In this document: positions 25,832-35,444 of the stretch, one piece after another | How positions within the stretch are numbered: the first letter of the stretch is position 1 | Layout of the letters: every line of letters starts with the position of its first letter | Origin: HXMU1420-2 sp034670145 | Lineage (GTDB): Bacteria; Pseudomonadota; Alphaproteobacteria; Rhodobacterales; Rhodobacteraceae | Length of the DNA: 64,000 nucleotides | Direction: 5' to 3' | Assembly: GCA_034670145.1 (NCBI GenBank) | Contig: JAXMOA010000002.1 | Coordinates: forward strand, 186,001 to 250,000 | Position numbers and translations under genes: made by a program | Notes under the pieces: generated by a model | Told to the model about the DNA's origin: nothing | What the model saw: only the letters and a program-made list of their open reading frames with translations | The model's database searches: none

Positions 25832-28321
25832 GTGATCAGATTTGTATTTTCCTTTTTCGGGGCGATATTCAGTTTCGCCACACTGGCTATTGCCATGGTC
25901 GCCCTGACCGTGGGCGGTATCTTTTGGATGTATAGCCGCGATCTGCCCAGCCACGAATCATTGGCCCAGTACAAACCGCCTACCATCAGCCGCATTTATT
26001 CGGGCGAAGGCGACCTGATCGACGAATTTGCCAAGGAGCGTCGGCTTTTTGTTCCGGCCGCTGAGATACCGGATCTGGTCAAACAGGCGTTCGTTTCGGC
26101 CGAGGACAAGAACTTTTACACGCACAAGGGTTACGACCCACGCGGCATCGCCGCTGCCGCTCTGGAGGCTGTCCGGTCTCGCGGTCAGGACATTCGCGGC
26201 GCCTCCACGATCACCCAGCAGGTGATGAAAAACTTCCTGCTTGGCGGTGAACGCAAGGCGGAACGCAAGATCAAGGAAATCATCCTTGCCGCCCGCCTGG
26301 AACAGACCCTCAACAAGGATCAGATACTCGAACTCTACATGAACGAGATCTTTCTGGGCCAGAACAGCTATGGCGTGGCCGCGGCGGCGCAGACCTATTT
26401 CAACAAGACACTGTCAGAACTGGCTCCGCATGAGGCGGCAATGCTGGCCGCCATGCCCCAGGCGCCTGGCAAGTATCATCCGGTCCGTGCAAAGGAGCGT
26501 GTTACGCAGCGACGTAACTATGTCCTGCGTGAAATGCTTGAAAACGGGTATATTGATCAGGCCACCTATGAGGCCGAAGTGGTGCTGCCGCTGCGGTCGG
26601 TCCAGAATGGGGACTTTGAAAGCTTCCGAACGGCACTGCCTCCGCGTGACTATTTCACTGATGAAATCCGCCGCCAGCTGACCGAGGATTTTGGCGAAGG
26701 TGAATTTTTTACCGGTGGCTTTACGGTGCGCGCCACGATCGACCAGCAAATGCAGCTGGAAGCGGCCAAGGCGCTGCGGACGGCGCTGCAGAAGTATGAC
26801 CGCGGTCGTAGCCTTTGGCGTGGCACTGGCCTGACCTTGCCTGCGGAAACGTTGAGCGATGAAACCCTCTGGCGCGAGGCGCTGGCCAGCGCCGAGATCG
26901 CCCGTGACATTGATCTGGGCGGGCGTTGGTATCCGGCGGTCGTGCTGAAAATCAGCGACAACAGCCTGACTGTCGGTGTCGAAGACGGACCTGCTGAGGG
27001 CAGTGTGCCGCGCGCCGACATCAAGTGGATGAAGGGCAACTTCTTTGACAATTTCACCGTTGGTGACGTGGTTCATGTGCGCGCTGGTGATGATGGGAAC
27101 TGGTCTTTGCGTCAGGTGCCCGAGGTGCAGGGCGGTTTTGTTGCCATGGACGTGAACTCGGGCCGGGTGCTGGCAATGCAGGGCGGGTTCTCTTATCAGA
27201 GTTCGGTGTTCAACCGCGCCACGCAAGCACAGCGCCAGCCGGGTTCCAGTTTCAAACCTTTTGTTTATGCGGCTGCGTTGGACAGTGGCTATAGCCCGGC
27301 GACCATCGTGGTGGACGCCCCAATCGAGGTGAACACCCCCCAGGGCCTGTGGCGCCCGCGCAATTCCTCCAACAAGTTTTATGGGCCTACACCGCTGCGT
27401 ACCGGGATCGAGCGTTCGCGGAACCTCATGACCATCCGGCTGGCGCAAGAGGTGGGGATGCCCATTGTCGCGGGCTATGCTGAACGTTTTGGCGTTTATG
27501 ACCGGATGGGAGAGTTTCTGGCAAACGCGCTGGGCAGCCAGGAAACGACCCTTTACAAAATGGTTGCCGCCTATTCCATGTTCGCCAATGGGGGCGAACG
27601 GGTGCGGCCTTCGCTGGTGGATCGCATTCAGGACCGTTCGGGTAAAACCATTTACAAACAGGACGAACGCGAATGCGTCGACTGTTCGAATTTCGCATTG
27701 GCCCCGGGGATGGGGCCGCGGTTGCGATCAAACCGCAGTCAGGTGATGGATCCGATCACCGCCTATCAGCTGACCTCGATGATGCGTGGCGTGGTCGAGC
27801 GCGGTACAGCCAGTCGCACGGTGAACCTGCCGGTGCCTACGGCCGGTAAAACGGGCACAACCAATGACGCCCGCGATGTCTGGTTTGTCGGTTTCACCTC
27901 TAACATCGCCGCCGGTTGCTACATCGGGTATGACCGGCCGAAACCGCTGGGTCGTGGCGCATCGGGGGGCGGCATGTGTGGGCCGGTGTTCCAGCAGTTC
28001 ATGACCGAGGCGATCAAGAAATACGGTGGCGGACCCTTTGATGTGCCGCCCGGCGGGCACTTCATCAAGATTGACCGCTATACCGGTGCCCGCTTGGGCG
28101 ATGAGGCCTCGGGCGACTACGTCGTGGCTGAATATTTCCGCGACGGGTACGAGCCGATCTTTGGTGTCGCTTACGATGGTGGCTTTGGCATCGGCTCTGA
28201 CCTACCGCTGGTCGAAGAGGTGCAAAACGCCGGGCGTCAGGTCACCACCTCGACCGGGGACACCAAGGTCATTGCCCCCAAGGCCTCCTTCGGCACAATC
28301 AGTTCGGGCGGCCTCTACTAA
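25832..28321 (+). CDS. Penicillin-binding protein 1A (bifunctional peptidoglycan synthase)
   Basis: An 829-residue class A PBP. A short cytoplasmic end and one membrane helix (about residues 1-30) lead into a GT51 glycosyltransferase domain (SAEDKNFYTHKGYD, GASTITQQVMKNF, ARLEQTLNKDQILELYMNEI), then an OB-like insert and the transpeptidase domain with S472-S-F-K475, SRN and KTGTTND motifs. The GTG start at 25832 gives the hydrophobic N-terminus right at the beginning (MIRFVFSFFGAIF); upstream starts overlap the divergent acyl-CoA dehydrogenase. It builds and cross-links peptidoglycan in the periplasm. Confidence 0.94.
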   Translation: MIRFVFSFFGAIFSFATLAIAMVALTVGGIFWMYSRDLPSHESLAQYKPPTISRIYSGEGDLIDEFAKERRLFVPAAEIPDLVKQAFVSAEDKNFYTHKGYDPRGIAAAALEAVRSRGQDIRGASTITQQVMKNFLLGGERKAERKIKEIILAARLEQTLNKDQILELYMNEIFLGQNSYGVAAAAQTYFNKTLSELAPHEAAMLAAMPQAPGKYHPVRAKERVTQRRNYVLREMLENGYIDQATYEAEVVLPLRSVQNGDFESFRTALPPRDYFTDEIRRQLTEDFGEGEFFTGGFTVRATIDQQMQLEAAKALRTALQKYDRGRSLWRGTGLTLPAETLSDETLWREALASAEIARDIDLGGRWYPAVVLKISDNSLTVGVEDGPAEGSVPRADIKWMKGNFFDNFTVGDVVHVRAGDDGNWSLRQVPEVQGGFVAMDVNSGRVLAMQGGFSYQSSVFNRATQAQRQPGSSFKPFVYAAALDSGYSPATIVVDAPIEVNTPQGLWRPRNSSNKFYGPTPLRTGIERSRNLMTIRLAQEVGMPIVAGYAERFGVYDRMGEFLANALGSQETTLYKMVAAYSMFANGGERVRPSLVDRIQDRSGKTIYKQDERECVDCSNFALAPGMGPRLRSNRSQVMDPITAYQLTSMMRGVVERGTASRTVNLPVPTAGKTGTTNDARDVWFVGFTSNIAAGCYIGYDRPKPLGRGASGGGMCGPVFQQFMTEAIKKYGGGPFDVPPGGHFIKIDRYTGARLGDEASGDYVVAEYFRDGYEPIFGVAYDGGFGIGSDLPLVEEVQNAGRQVTTSTGDTKVIAPKASFGTISSGGLY

Positions 28322-28422
28322 AATCGGGGGGGGCTGACCTGCCTTGCTGCGCGACAGCGGCTTGCCGCTTTGCACTGGCTGGTCTATCACCCCTTCCTAC
28401 ACATCCATCACCCGGGACCGTC

Positions 28423-29547
28423 ATGCGCGCCGAAACTCAAAACATCGTGGCCGAGATCGAAAAATCACTCGACCTTCTGGCCCAACGCATGGATCGCGAA
28501 ACCGCATCCCACCGCCTCGAAGAATTCAACGCACGGGTCGAGGATCCGACCCTTTGGGACAACCCGGAGGCCGCGCAAAAACTGATGCGCGACCGTCAGA
28601 TGCTGGTTGATGCGATGGAGACCTATGACAGCATCGCTCAGGACTGCTCGGACAATGTCGAGTTGATCGAAATGGGCGAGATGGAAGATGACACAGATGT
28701 CATCGCCGAGGCCGAGGCCGCGCTGGCTGCGCTGGCACTCAAGGCTGCGGAAAAGGAGCTTGAGGCCCTGCTTGACGGTGAGGCAGATGGCAATGACACC
28801 TTCCTGGAAATCAACTCGGGCGCGGGTGGCACCGAAAGTTGCGATTGGGCTTCGATGCTGGCGCGGATGTATGTCCGCTGGGCTGAGAAAAAGGGCTACA
28901 AGGTCGAGCTTCAGTCAGAAAGCGCCGGCGAAGAGGCAGGAATAAAATCCGCGACGTACAAGATTTCGGGTCACAACGCCTATGGTTGGCTCAAATCCGA
29001 AAGCGGCGTGCATCGGTTGGTGCGCATCTCGCCGTTTGATTCCGCAGCCAAACGACACACGTCGTTCAGCTCGGTCTGGGTCTATCCGGTGGTCGATGAC
29101 AATATCGAGATCGACGTGAACCCGTCCGAGATCCGCATTGACACTTATCGGTCCTCAGGTGCGGGCGGCCAGCACGTCAACACCACCGACTCGGCTGTGC
29201 GCATCACGCATATTCCGACCAACATCGTGGTCACAAGCTCTGAGAAATCGCAGCACCAAAACCGCGACATCGCCATGAAAGCGCTGAAATCCCGGCTTTA
29301 CCAGCTTGAGTTGGACCGCCGCAACGCGGCGATCAACGAAGCGCATGAGGCCAAGGGCGATGCCGGCTGGGGCAACCAGATCCGCTCTTATGTGTTGCAG
29401 CCCTATCAGATGGTCAAAGACCTGCGCACCAACCATGAAACCTCCGATACCAAAGGCGTCCTCGACGGGGCGCTGGATGGGTTTATGGCGGCCACTCTGG
29501 CCATGGACGTCTCGGGCAAATCCCGCGCTGAGGCGCAGTCGGACTAG
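28423..29547 (+). CDS. prfB: Peptide chain release factor 2
   Basis: A 374-residue class I release factor that reads UGA and UAA stops. It has the RF2 tripeptide SPF (VRISPFDS), the hydrolysis motif GAGGQHVN with the conserved GGQ, and SQHQNRD. The gene reads in a single frame from the ATG at 28423; the programmed +1 frameshift of enterobacterial prfB is absent. It follows the PBP1A gene by about 100 bases, a common arrangement in alphaproteobacteria. Confidence 0.96.
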   Translation: MRAETQNIVAEIEKSLDLLAQRMDRETASHRLEEFNARVEDPTLWDNPEAAQKLMRDRQMLVDAMETYDSIAQDCSDNVELIEMGEMEDDTDVIAEAEAALAALALKAAEKELEALLDGEADGNDTFLEINSGAGGTESCDWASMLARMYVRWAEKKGYKVELQSESAGEEAGIKSATYKISGHNAYGWLKSESGVHRLVRISPFDSAAKRHTSFSSVWVYPVVDDNIEIDVNPSEIRIDTYRSSGAGGQHVNTTDSAVRITHIPTNIVVTSSEKSQHQNRDIAMKALKSRLYQLELDRRNAAINEAHEAKGDAGWGNQIRSYVLQPYQMVKDLRTNHETSDTKGVLDGALDGFMAATLAMDVSGKSRAEAQSD

Positions 29548-29657
29548 GCCCGTCACAAACGCCTGACACTTGGAAACGAGACGCTGTGCTGAGGGCGGGG
29601 CTGACGGGACCTGCGCAGCCTTGGTGCAAAGCGGGGCCTGGCCGAAGCCATCGAAGC

Positions 29658-30488
29658 CTAGCCAAGCTCCATCGTTGCGATCGCCTGATATCGGCTGGGT
29701 GTGGCCTGTGGTGGGGAGCCCCGATACATCCTTGCGGTTTCAAACACCGGGTTGAACCCATAACTGCTCAGCAAATCTGAAAACGCTGAACTGTCATCCT
29801 GAACATCGACATAGACCGTGTTGTCAGAGTGGGCAAAGGGGTTGGACAGCAGCAACGCTTTTGCGTCGGCTTCGCGGGCGGCATGAAACGGGCCGATCTT
29901 GGTTCCGACGCCGCAGCGCCGGAAGGTGGCAAAGGCTTTGATATCAGCTCCATCGGCCACAACCAAAGTTTGCCGGTTTGCGCTGCCGGTCAGCCATGTC
30001 GTTGCAAAGGCGCTGCGGTCCATGCCGCAGGAGGCAACATCACGCTCTATCAAAACTGGGATTTCTGTGGGTGAGGCGGGGCGGACCCTTGTGTTCGGCT
30101 CTGCGCTGATCTGCCCTTCGTATCGGACGGTGGCGCCGTATTTGATGAATTGGGACCGCGCGTAGTTTGCCTGCTGATCCGGCACACCGTCCAATCCGAT
30201 TGTGCGTGCCGCAGCATGGGCGATACCGGCGCGCCAAACATCCATGCCATGCCCCTGGCCGCGGAACTCGGGCTTGCACAGGTAAAGGCCAAGGAATGCA
30301 TGATCCGCATCATGGTTCACAACGCTCACGGCTGAGACTGGCTGGCCGTCCACCATTTTGATCAGAAAGCCGTCTGGATCGGCGGAAAAGAAGGCCTTGG
30401 CGTCATCAAGGCCGGGGTTCCAACCTTCGTCGGCGGCCCAGCCCATCACCAATTGCAAATCATCCAGTGTCATTGCGCGTATGGTCAT
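29658..30488 (-). CDS. GNAT-family acetyltransferase with second YitH-like domain
   Basis: A 276-residue protein. The N-terminal half is a GNAT fold with the acetyl-CoA loop in LCKPEFRGQGHGMDVWRAG (about residues 70-88); the C-terminal half (about 150-270) resembles the YitH/HolE-type second GNAT domain. Its ATG overlaps the stop of the GntR gene, so regulator and transferase form one unit divergent from the ABC transporter. The substrate is unknown, possibly an amine or amino-acid-like compound handled by that transporter. Confidence 0.82.
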   Translation of the reverse strand: MTIRAMTLDDLQLVMGWAADEGWNPGLDDAKAFFSADPDGFLIKMVDGQPVSAVSVVNHDADHAFLGLYLCKPEFRGQGHGMDVWRAGIAHAAARTIGLDGVPDQQANYARSQFIKYGATVRYEGQISAEPNTRVRPASPTEIPVLIERDVASCGMDRSAFATTWLTGSANRQTLVVADGADIKAFATFRRCGVGTKIGPFHAAREADAKALLLSNPFAHSDNTVYVDVQDDSSAFSDLLSSYGFNPVFETARMYRGSPPQATPSRYQAIATMELG

Positions 30489-31183
30489 TGAGATAACGCA
30501 TCCCTGAGCGACAGAGAACGGGCATTCCGCTCGCGCAGGTCCAGCGCGGAATGAAGGTCGACCAGATGGCTGCGCATCAGCTCCTCGGCCTGTTGTTCGT
30601 TCTGATCGGCAAGCGCCTGCACCAAGGCATGATGCGCGTGTTTTTCACACAAGGCACTTTCCCGGCGCCAATAGAGCGCGATGATAAGAGAGGACCGCGC
30701 CACAAGCGTTTCAATGAAGCTGGCAATCGTTGCCTGCTGTGCGATCCGGGCAATCTCTGTATGAAACAAACCGGAAAGATAGAGCGCCCGGCCAGGATCA
30801 GCCGCATCGAGCGCCGCATGTTCGTCGCTGATGTGGCGTTCCAGTTTGGCGATATCGGAGGCGGTCGCCAGCCGGGCGGCACTGCGTGCGGTGCGCGGCT
30901 CCAGCAATTCCCGCGCTTCGAATACTTCATGTGCCTCTGTTGTTGTCGGAGAAGCGACAGAGGCCCCTTTGTGGCGCTTGATATTGACCAGCTTGATATG
31001 TGCCAGGGTTTGCAAAGACGCGCGCACGACCGTGCGCGACACGCCGTAGATCTCGGCCAGCTCGTCCTCGCCCAGTTTCGTGCCAGGTGTGATCCGGTGT
31101 TCGTGAATGGCCAGAGACAGTGCCTGGGCGATGCTGTCACTGGTCGCATGCGGAGGGGGGGGAGAATCGGCGGTGTGGGTCAT
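30485..31183 (-). CDS. GntR-family regulator (FCD/FadR type)
   Basis: A 232-residue regulator with an N-terminal winged helix (about residues 20-85, including GEDELAEIYGVSRTVVRASLQTL) and an all-helical FCD effector domain with the metal-site histidines spread over residues 130-215. The ATG at 31183 follows AAGGAAAG and matches family length; an upstream in-frame start is not needed. It diverges from the polyamine-type ABC transporter and probably represses it through the palindrome at 31261. Confidence 0.9.
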   Translation of the reverse strand: MTHTADSPPPPHATSDSIAQALSLAIHEHRITPGTKLGEDELAEIYGVSRTVVRASLQTLAHIKLVNIKRHKGASVASPTTTEAHEVFEARELLEPRTARSAARLATASDIAKLERHISDEHAALDAADPGRALYLSGLFHTEIARIAQQATIASFIETLVARSSLIIALYWRRESALCEKHAHHALVQALADQNEQQAEELMRSHLVDLHSALDLRERNARSLSLRDALSQ

Positions 31184-31260
31184 GTCTTTCCTTTGATGTT
31201 TCACATCGCAGAGCCGATTGGCCACCTCAAGTCTTTCATTTGAACGCAATCAGTCAGATG

Positions 31261-31272
31261 ATTGTATACAAT
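31261..31272. promoter_or_regulatory. GntR operator palindrome ATTGTATACAAT
   Basis: A perfect 12-base palindrome, ATTGTATACAAT, in the divergent spacer between the GntR gene and the ABC transporter. Its form fits the short palindromes bound by FadR/FCD-type GntR proteins. It lies 78 bases before the GntR start on one side and about 140 before the transporter on the other. Confidence 0.6.
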
Positions 31273-31413
31273 TTTGTGTCCATTAATTGTGCGCAAGTTG
31301 GCGGAAAGGCAAAAATTTTGATCAGAACCAGGTAAAACTCCCGGACCGGATCAGTCAAAGTTTGTTTCAAGCGCTGTCCCATGACCTGAGTAGCGCAACG
31401 AAACGGGGGATGA

Positions 31414-32400
31414 ATGGTCTCAATTGTAAAAGACTTGGAGCTGGTCTCCGTCACCAAGCGCTACGGTGCGACGGTTGCGGTGGATGCCATCAACCATAAA
31501 TTCCAGATGGGTGGGTATGCCTGTTTGCTGGGGCCTTCGGGTTGCGGGAAATCTTCGACGCTTCGGATGATTGCAGGCCACGAGACGGTGTCAGAGGGCT
31601 CTATCCTGTTGGGTGGCACCGATATCTCGGACCTTCCGCCGGCCAGGCGTGGTACGGCGATGATGTTTCAGAACTATGCGCTTTTTCCGCATCTCAGCGT
31701 GTCAGAGAACGTTGCCTTTAGCCTGAAGATGCGCGGAGAAGACAAGCCAGCGCGCCTGAAAAAGGCGAGCGAGATGCTGGAGCTTGTCGATCTCAGCGCC
31801 TTGAGTGATCGGATGCCCGATCAGCTTTCAGGCGGACAGCAACAGCGTGTGGCTCTGGCCCGTGCCTTGATTACCCGGCCACAGGTCTTGTTGCTGGATG
31901 AACCTTTGTCTGCGCTCGATCCGTTCCTGCGAATCCGGATGCGAGGAGAGCTGCGCAAACTGCAGCGTGAATTGGGCATCAGTTTTATCCACGTCACACA
32001 TGGGCAGGACGAGGCCCTGGCATTGGCCGATGAGATCGTCGTGATGAACAACGCGGTGATAGAGCAGGCAGGGACCGCCCGGGAGGTGTTCAATGCACCG
32101 ACCACGGCCTTTGTCGCGCAATTCATGGGGGGCCATAACGTAATTGCGCTTGCGGATGGAAAGTTTGCCATCCGCACGGACGCTGTTGGCCTCTCGCATA
32201 CCGACAGTGGAAACCTGCAAGGCAATGTTCTGGCGGTCGAATTCCAGGGGGCAAATGTCTCGGTTCTGGCGCGGATTGCCGGTGATCAGGACATCAGCGC
32301 GTTGGTTCCGGAAGGCCGGTTTTTCGACAACCCGTTCAACCCAGGCGATCAGGTCGGTCTGATCTGGGACGCAGCAAACCTGCACAAACTTACAGCATAA
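31414..32400 (+). CDS. ABC transporter ATP-binding protein, polyamine type (PotA-like)
   Basis: A 328-residue ATPase with Walker A GPSGCGKSST, signature LSGGQQQR, Walker B VLLLDEPLSALD and a C-terminal TOBE domain (about residues 245-328). It energises the importer made with the three following genes. PotA-like ATPases serve polyamine, putrescine or related amine imports; the linked racemase-like gene suggests a hydantoin, ureide or amino-acid-derived substrate. Confidence 0.92.
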   Translation: MVSIVKDLELVSVTKRYGATVAVDAINHKFQMGGYACLLGPSGCGKSSTLRMIAGHETVSEGSILLGGTDISDLPPARRGTAMMFQNYALFPHLSVSENVAFSLKMRGEDKPARLKKASEMLELVDLSALSDRMPDQLSGGQQQRVALARALITRPQVLLLDEPLSALDPFLRIRMRGELRKLQRELGISFIHVTHGQDEALALADEIVVMNNAVIEQAGTAREVFNAPTTAFVAQFMGGHNVIALADGKFAIRTDAVGLSHTDSGNLQGNVLAVEFQGANVSVLARIAGDQDISALVPEGRFFDNPFNPGDQVGLIWDAANLHKLTA

Positions 32401-32430
32401 AAAACCACCAAAAACAGAGAGTGAAAAGAC

Positions 32431-33690
32431 ATGACCAAAGTATCAAGACGCAACATTTTGAAAGGCGGCGCCGCGTTTGCCGCTGGTACGACATTGGGCG
32501 CACCGATGATCTGGGCCCAAAACATCAAGGATGTCACGCTGCGCCAGTTCGGCACGGGCGTGTCGAACCTGAATGACGTGGCAAACAAGGTGAAAGAGGA
32601 CCTTGGCTTTACACTGGAAATGACGGCGCTGGACAGTGATAGCGTGACACAGCGCGCGGCCACGCAGCCCAATAGTTTTGACATTGCGGACATCGAGTAC
32701 TGGATCTGTAAAAAGGTTTGGCCCACAGGCAACCTGCAGGCGATGGATACCAGCAAGATCAAGAATTACGACAAGATCGTTGGCATTTTCCGCAACGGGC
32801 TGCTGACACCTGAAAGCACGATTGCCCAGGGCACTGCGCCTCATACGGTTGGTTTCACCTCCGGTCCCGATGGCAAGGATTTCGTGGCCGAAGAATCCGG
32901 CTGGATGACGCTGATCCCGACCATCTACAACGCCGACACGCTGGGTATCCGCCCGGACCTGATCGGTCGTCCAATCAGCAACTGGTCTGAACTGTTGAAC
33001 CCAGAGTTCAAGGGCAAGGCCTCGATCCTCGACATTTCGTCGATCGGCATCATGGACATGGCGATGGTCGTGGAATCCATGGGCGAATACAAATACCCCG
33101 ACAAAGGGAACATGACCCGCGAAGAGATCGACCTGACCATCGGCATCTTCACCGAAGCCAAGAAGAACGGCCAGTTCCGCGCCTTCTGGAAGTCTTTCGA
33201 CGAAAGCGTCAACCTGATGGCCTCGGGTGAGGTTGTGATCCAGTCCATGTGGTCGCCGGCAATCACGGCGGTTAAATCCAAGGGCGTGCCTTGTGTCTAC
33301 CAGCCATTGGAAGAAGGCTATCGCTCTTGGGGTGGTGGCATTGGCCTTTCGGCGTCTCTGTCGGGGCTGGAGCGTGATGCCGCCTATGAATACATCAACT
33401 GGTACCTGGACGGCTGGGTTGGCGGCTATCTGATGCGCCAAGGGTATTACTCTGCCGTTCCTGAAACATCCAAGAACTTCATGTCTGAAAACGAATGGGG
33501 CTATTGGTTCGAAGGAAAAGAGGCCACCGACACCATCACATCGCCCACTGGCGATGCCCTGGCCCAGGCTGGCGACACGCGTGATGGCGGCTCTTTCGAA
33601 GAGCGCATGGGCGCCGTGGCCTGCTGGAATGCTGTCATGGACGAAAACCAGTACATGGTTCGCAAATGGAATGAATTCATCGCGGCCTGA
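32431..33690 (+). CDS. ABC transporter substrate-binding protein, Tat-exported (PotD-like)
   Basis: A 419-residue periplasmic binding protein of the spermidine/putrescine family. The N-terminus has a twin-arginine signal (SRRNILKGGAAF, then a cleavable hydrophobic stretch ending near IWAQ at residue 30). The mature part carries the bilobed PBP pattern (SGWMTLIPTIYNADTLGI, ASGEVVIQSMWSPAI). It is followed by the permease genes in one operon. Confidence 0.9.
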   Translation: MTKVSRRNILKGGAAFAAGTTLGAPMIWAQNIKDVTLRQFGTGVSNLNDVANKVKEDLGFTLEMTALDSDSVTQRAATQPNSFDIADIEYWICKKVWPTGNLQAMDTSKIKNYDKIVGIFRNGLLTPESTIAQGTAPHTVGFTSGPDGKDFVAEESGWMTLIPTIYNADTLGIRPDLIGRPISNWSELLNPEFKGKASILDISSIGIMDMAMVVESMGEYKYPDKGNMTREEIDLTIGIFTEAKKNGQFRAFWKSFDESVNLMASGEVVIQSMWSPAITAVKSKGVPCVYQPLEEGYRSWGGGIGLSASLSGLERDAAYEYINWYLDGWVGGYLMRQGYYSAVPETSKNFMSENEWGYWFEGKEATDTITSPTGDALAQAGDTRDGGSFEERMGAVACWNAVMDENQYMVRKWNEFIAA

Positions 33691-33748
33691 CGACAAAGGG
33701 GATGGGTCCAAACGGACCCGTCCCAACCTTTTGCGGGAAAGTAACATC

Positions 33749-34603
33749 GTGCTGAAGAATAATACGTTTGTCGGGTGGCTGATGGCACTGCCGATCATGG
33801 CAGTGCTTGCGTTTTTTCTGGTGTTGCCCATCGTGATGATCGTCACAGTCAGCTTTTGGCAGGCCACCGAGTTTTCGATCATTCCCGCCTTCGATCTGGA
33901 GAATTACGAGTTTCTCTTTGGATCGAATGTGACGTATCGGGTTTTCTTCAACACCTTCAAATATGCTTTTGTTACATGGGCTTTCACCCTATCCATTGGT
34001 TTTACCGTCGCCTATTTTCTGGCTTTCCATGTGCGCAGCCTGACCTGGCAGATCGTGTTGTTCCTGCTGTGCACGATCCCGTTCTGGACTTCGAACATCA
34101 TTCGCATGATTTCTTGGATCCCGTTTTTGGGCCGGAACGGAATTGCCAATTCGACGCTGATTTCATTTGGCGTGATCGATGAGCCGCTGGACTGGCTGTT
34201 GTTCAGCGATTTTGCGGTGATCCTGGCCTTTGTGCATCTGTATACGTTGTTCATGGTTGTCCCGATCTTCAACACGATGATGCGGATCGACAAAAGCCTG
34301 ATCGAGGCCGCGCGCGACGCAGGGGCCTCCGGCGCGCAGATTCTGTGGAATGTGATTATCCCGCTGACCAAGCCGGGTATCATGATCGGTACGATCTTTG
34401 TTGTTACGCTGGTTATGGGCGACTTCATCACCGTTCGCTTCATGTCCGGTTCGCAATCTGCCAATGTCGGACGTCTGATCTCAAATGACATCGCGCTGCT
34501 GGCCTATCCTTCGGCCTCTGCCACCGCTGTGGTCCTTTTGCTGACGGTGCTGATTGTCATCGGCATTCTGCTGCGATTTGTCGATATCAGGAAGGAGCTT
34601 TAG
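33749..34603 (+). CDS. ABC transporter permease (PotB-like)
   Basis: A 284-residue inner-membrane permease with about six helices and the EAA loop (IEAARDAGASGAQILWNVIIPLTKPG). The GTG start at 33749 is chosen because a GGGAAAG site precedes it and the protein then begins just before the first helix; upstream in-frame starts overlap the binding-protein gene. It forms the channel with the next gene. Confidence 0.9.
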   Translation: MLKNNTFVGWLMALPIMAVLAFFLVLPIVMIVTVSFWQATEFSIIPAFDLENYEFLFGSNVTYRVFFNTFKYAFVTWAFTLSIGFTVAYFLAFHVRSLTWQIVLFLLCTIPFWTSNIIRMISWIPFLGRNGIANSTLISFGVIDEPLDWLLFSDFAVILAFVHLYTLFMVVPIFNTMMRIDKSLIEAARDAGASGAQILWNVIIPLTKPGIMIGTIFVVTLVMGDFITVRFMSGSQSANVGRLISNDIALLAYPSASATAVVLLLTVLIVIGILLRFVDIRKEL

Positions 34604-34604
34604 A

Positions 34605-35444
34605 ATGGAACCGCGCCCCAAGTCCTTCTATGTCCTCAGTGCGTTTTTTGTGCTGTTCCTTTTGTTTCTGTACGGCCCGACCATCACAATCGCGATCCTG
34701 TCATTCCAGGGGCCGGGCGGGGGGCTGACATTTCCCATGCAGGGCACCTCGCTGCATTGGTTCCGCGATCTCTTTGAACAACAGGCCGTTGGTGACATCT
34801 GGGGCAGCTTTCGCCGCAGCTTTGCGCTCGGCTTGATGGTGATGGTGACGACTGTGGTGCTCTCGGTCATGGGCGGTTTGGCGTTTCGCAAGAAGTTCAA
34901 AGGCTCCAGCATTCTGTTCTACCTGATCATCACCTCGCTGGTGATCCCCTCGATCCTGATTTCGCTGGGTGTTGGATTGATCTTTTCCCAGTCGGGGCTG
35001 AACGTTCACTGGTCCACCTCGGGCTTTGGTGCACAGCTGACCTGGACATTGCCCTTTGGCCTTCTGATCATGTTCGCCGTCTTCAACCGCTTTGACAAAT
35101 GCTATGAGGAGGCGGCGCGCGACCTGGGCGCCACCTCGTGGCAGACGCTGCGCTATGTGGTGTTGCCCATTATCGGGCCATCGCTTATCGGGGTCGCCCT
35201 GTTTGGTTTCACGCTCAGCTATGATGAATTCGCCCGTACACTTCTGACCGCAGGCAGCTACAACACTCTGCCGCTGGAAATCTTCGGGATGACGACCAAT
35301 GTGACCACGCCGGTGCTCTATGCGCTTGGCACCCTGACGACCGTGTTTTCACTGCTTATGATCGGTCTGTTCCTTTGCCTTGCGCTATGGAGCACGCGAA
35401 GAAAGGCCCGTGCGGGGTCTGACGCGGGCAAGGGCATGTTATGA
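34605..35444 (+). CDS. ABC transporter permease (PotC-like)
   Basis: A 279-residue permease with about six helices and the EAA loop (EEAARDLGATSWQTLRYVVLPIIGP). The ATG at 34605 follows AGGAAGGAG and comes one base after the PotB-like stop. Its own stop overlaps the racemase-like gene by ATGA. Confidence 0.9.
   Translation: MEPRPKSFYVLSAFFVLFLLFLYGPTITIAILSFQGPGGGLTFPMQGTSLHWFRDLFEQQAVGDIWGSFRRSFALGLMVMVTTVVLSVMGGLAFRKKFKGSSILFYLIITSLVIPSILISLGVGLIFSQSGLNVHWSTSGFGAQLTWTLPFGLLIMFAVFNRFDKCYEEAARDLGATSWQTLRYVVLPIIGPSLIGVALFGFTLSYDEFARTLLTAGSYNTLPLEIFGMTTNVTTPVLYALGTLTTVFSLLMIGLFLCLALWSTRRKARAGSDAGKGML

Noticed and set aside
28423..28520. Programmed frameshift site in prfB
   Set aside because: The gene reads in one frame from its ATG; no in-frame UGA at the expected position.
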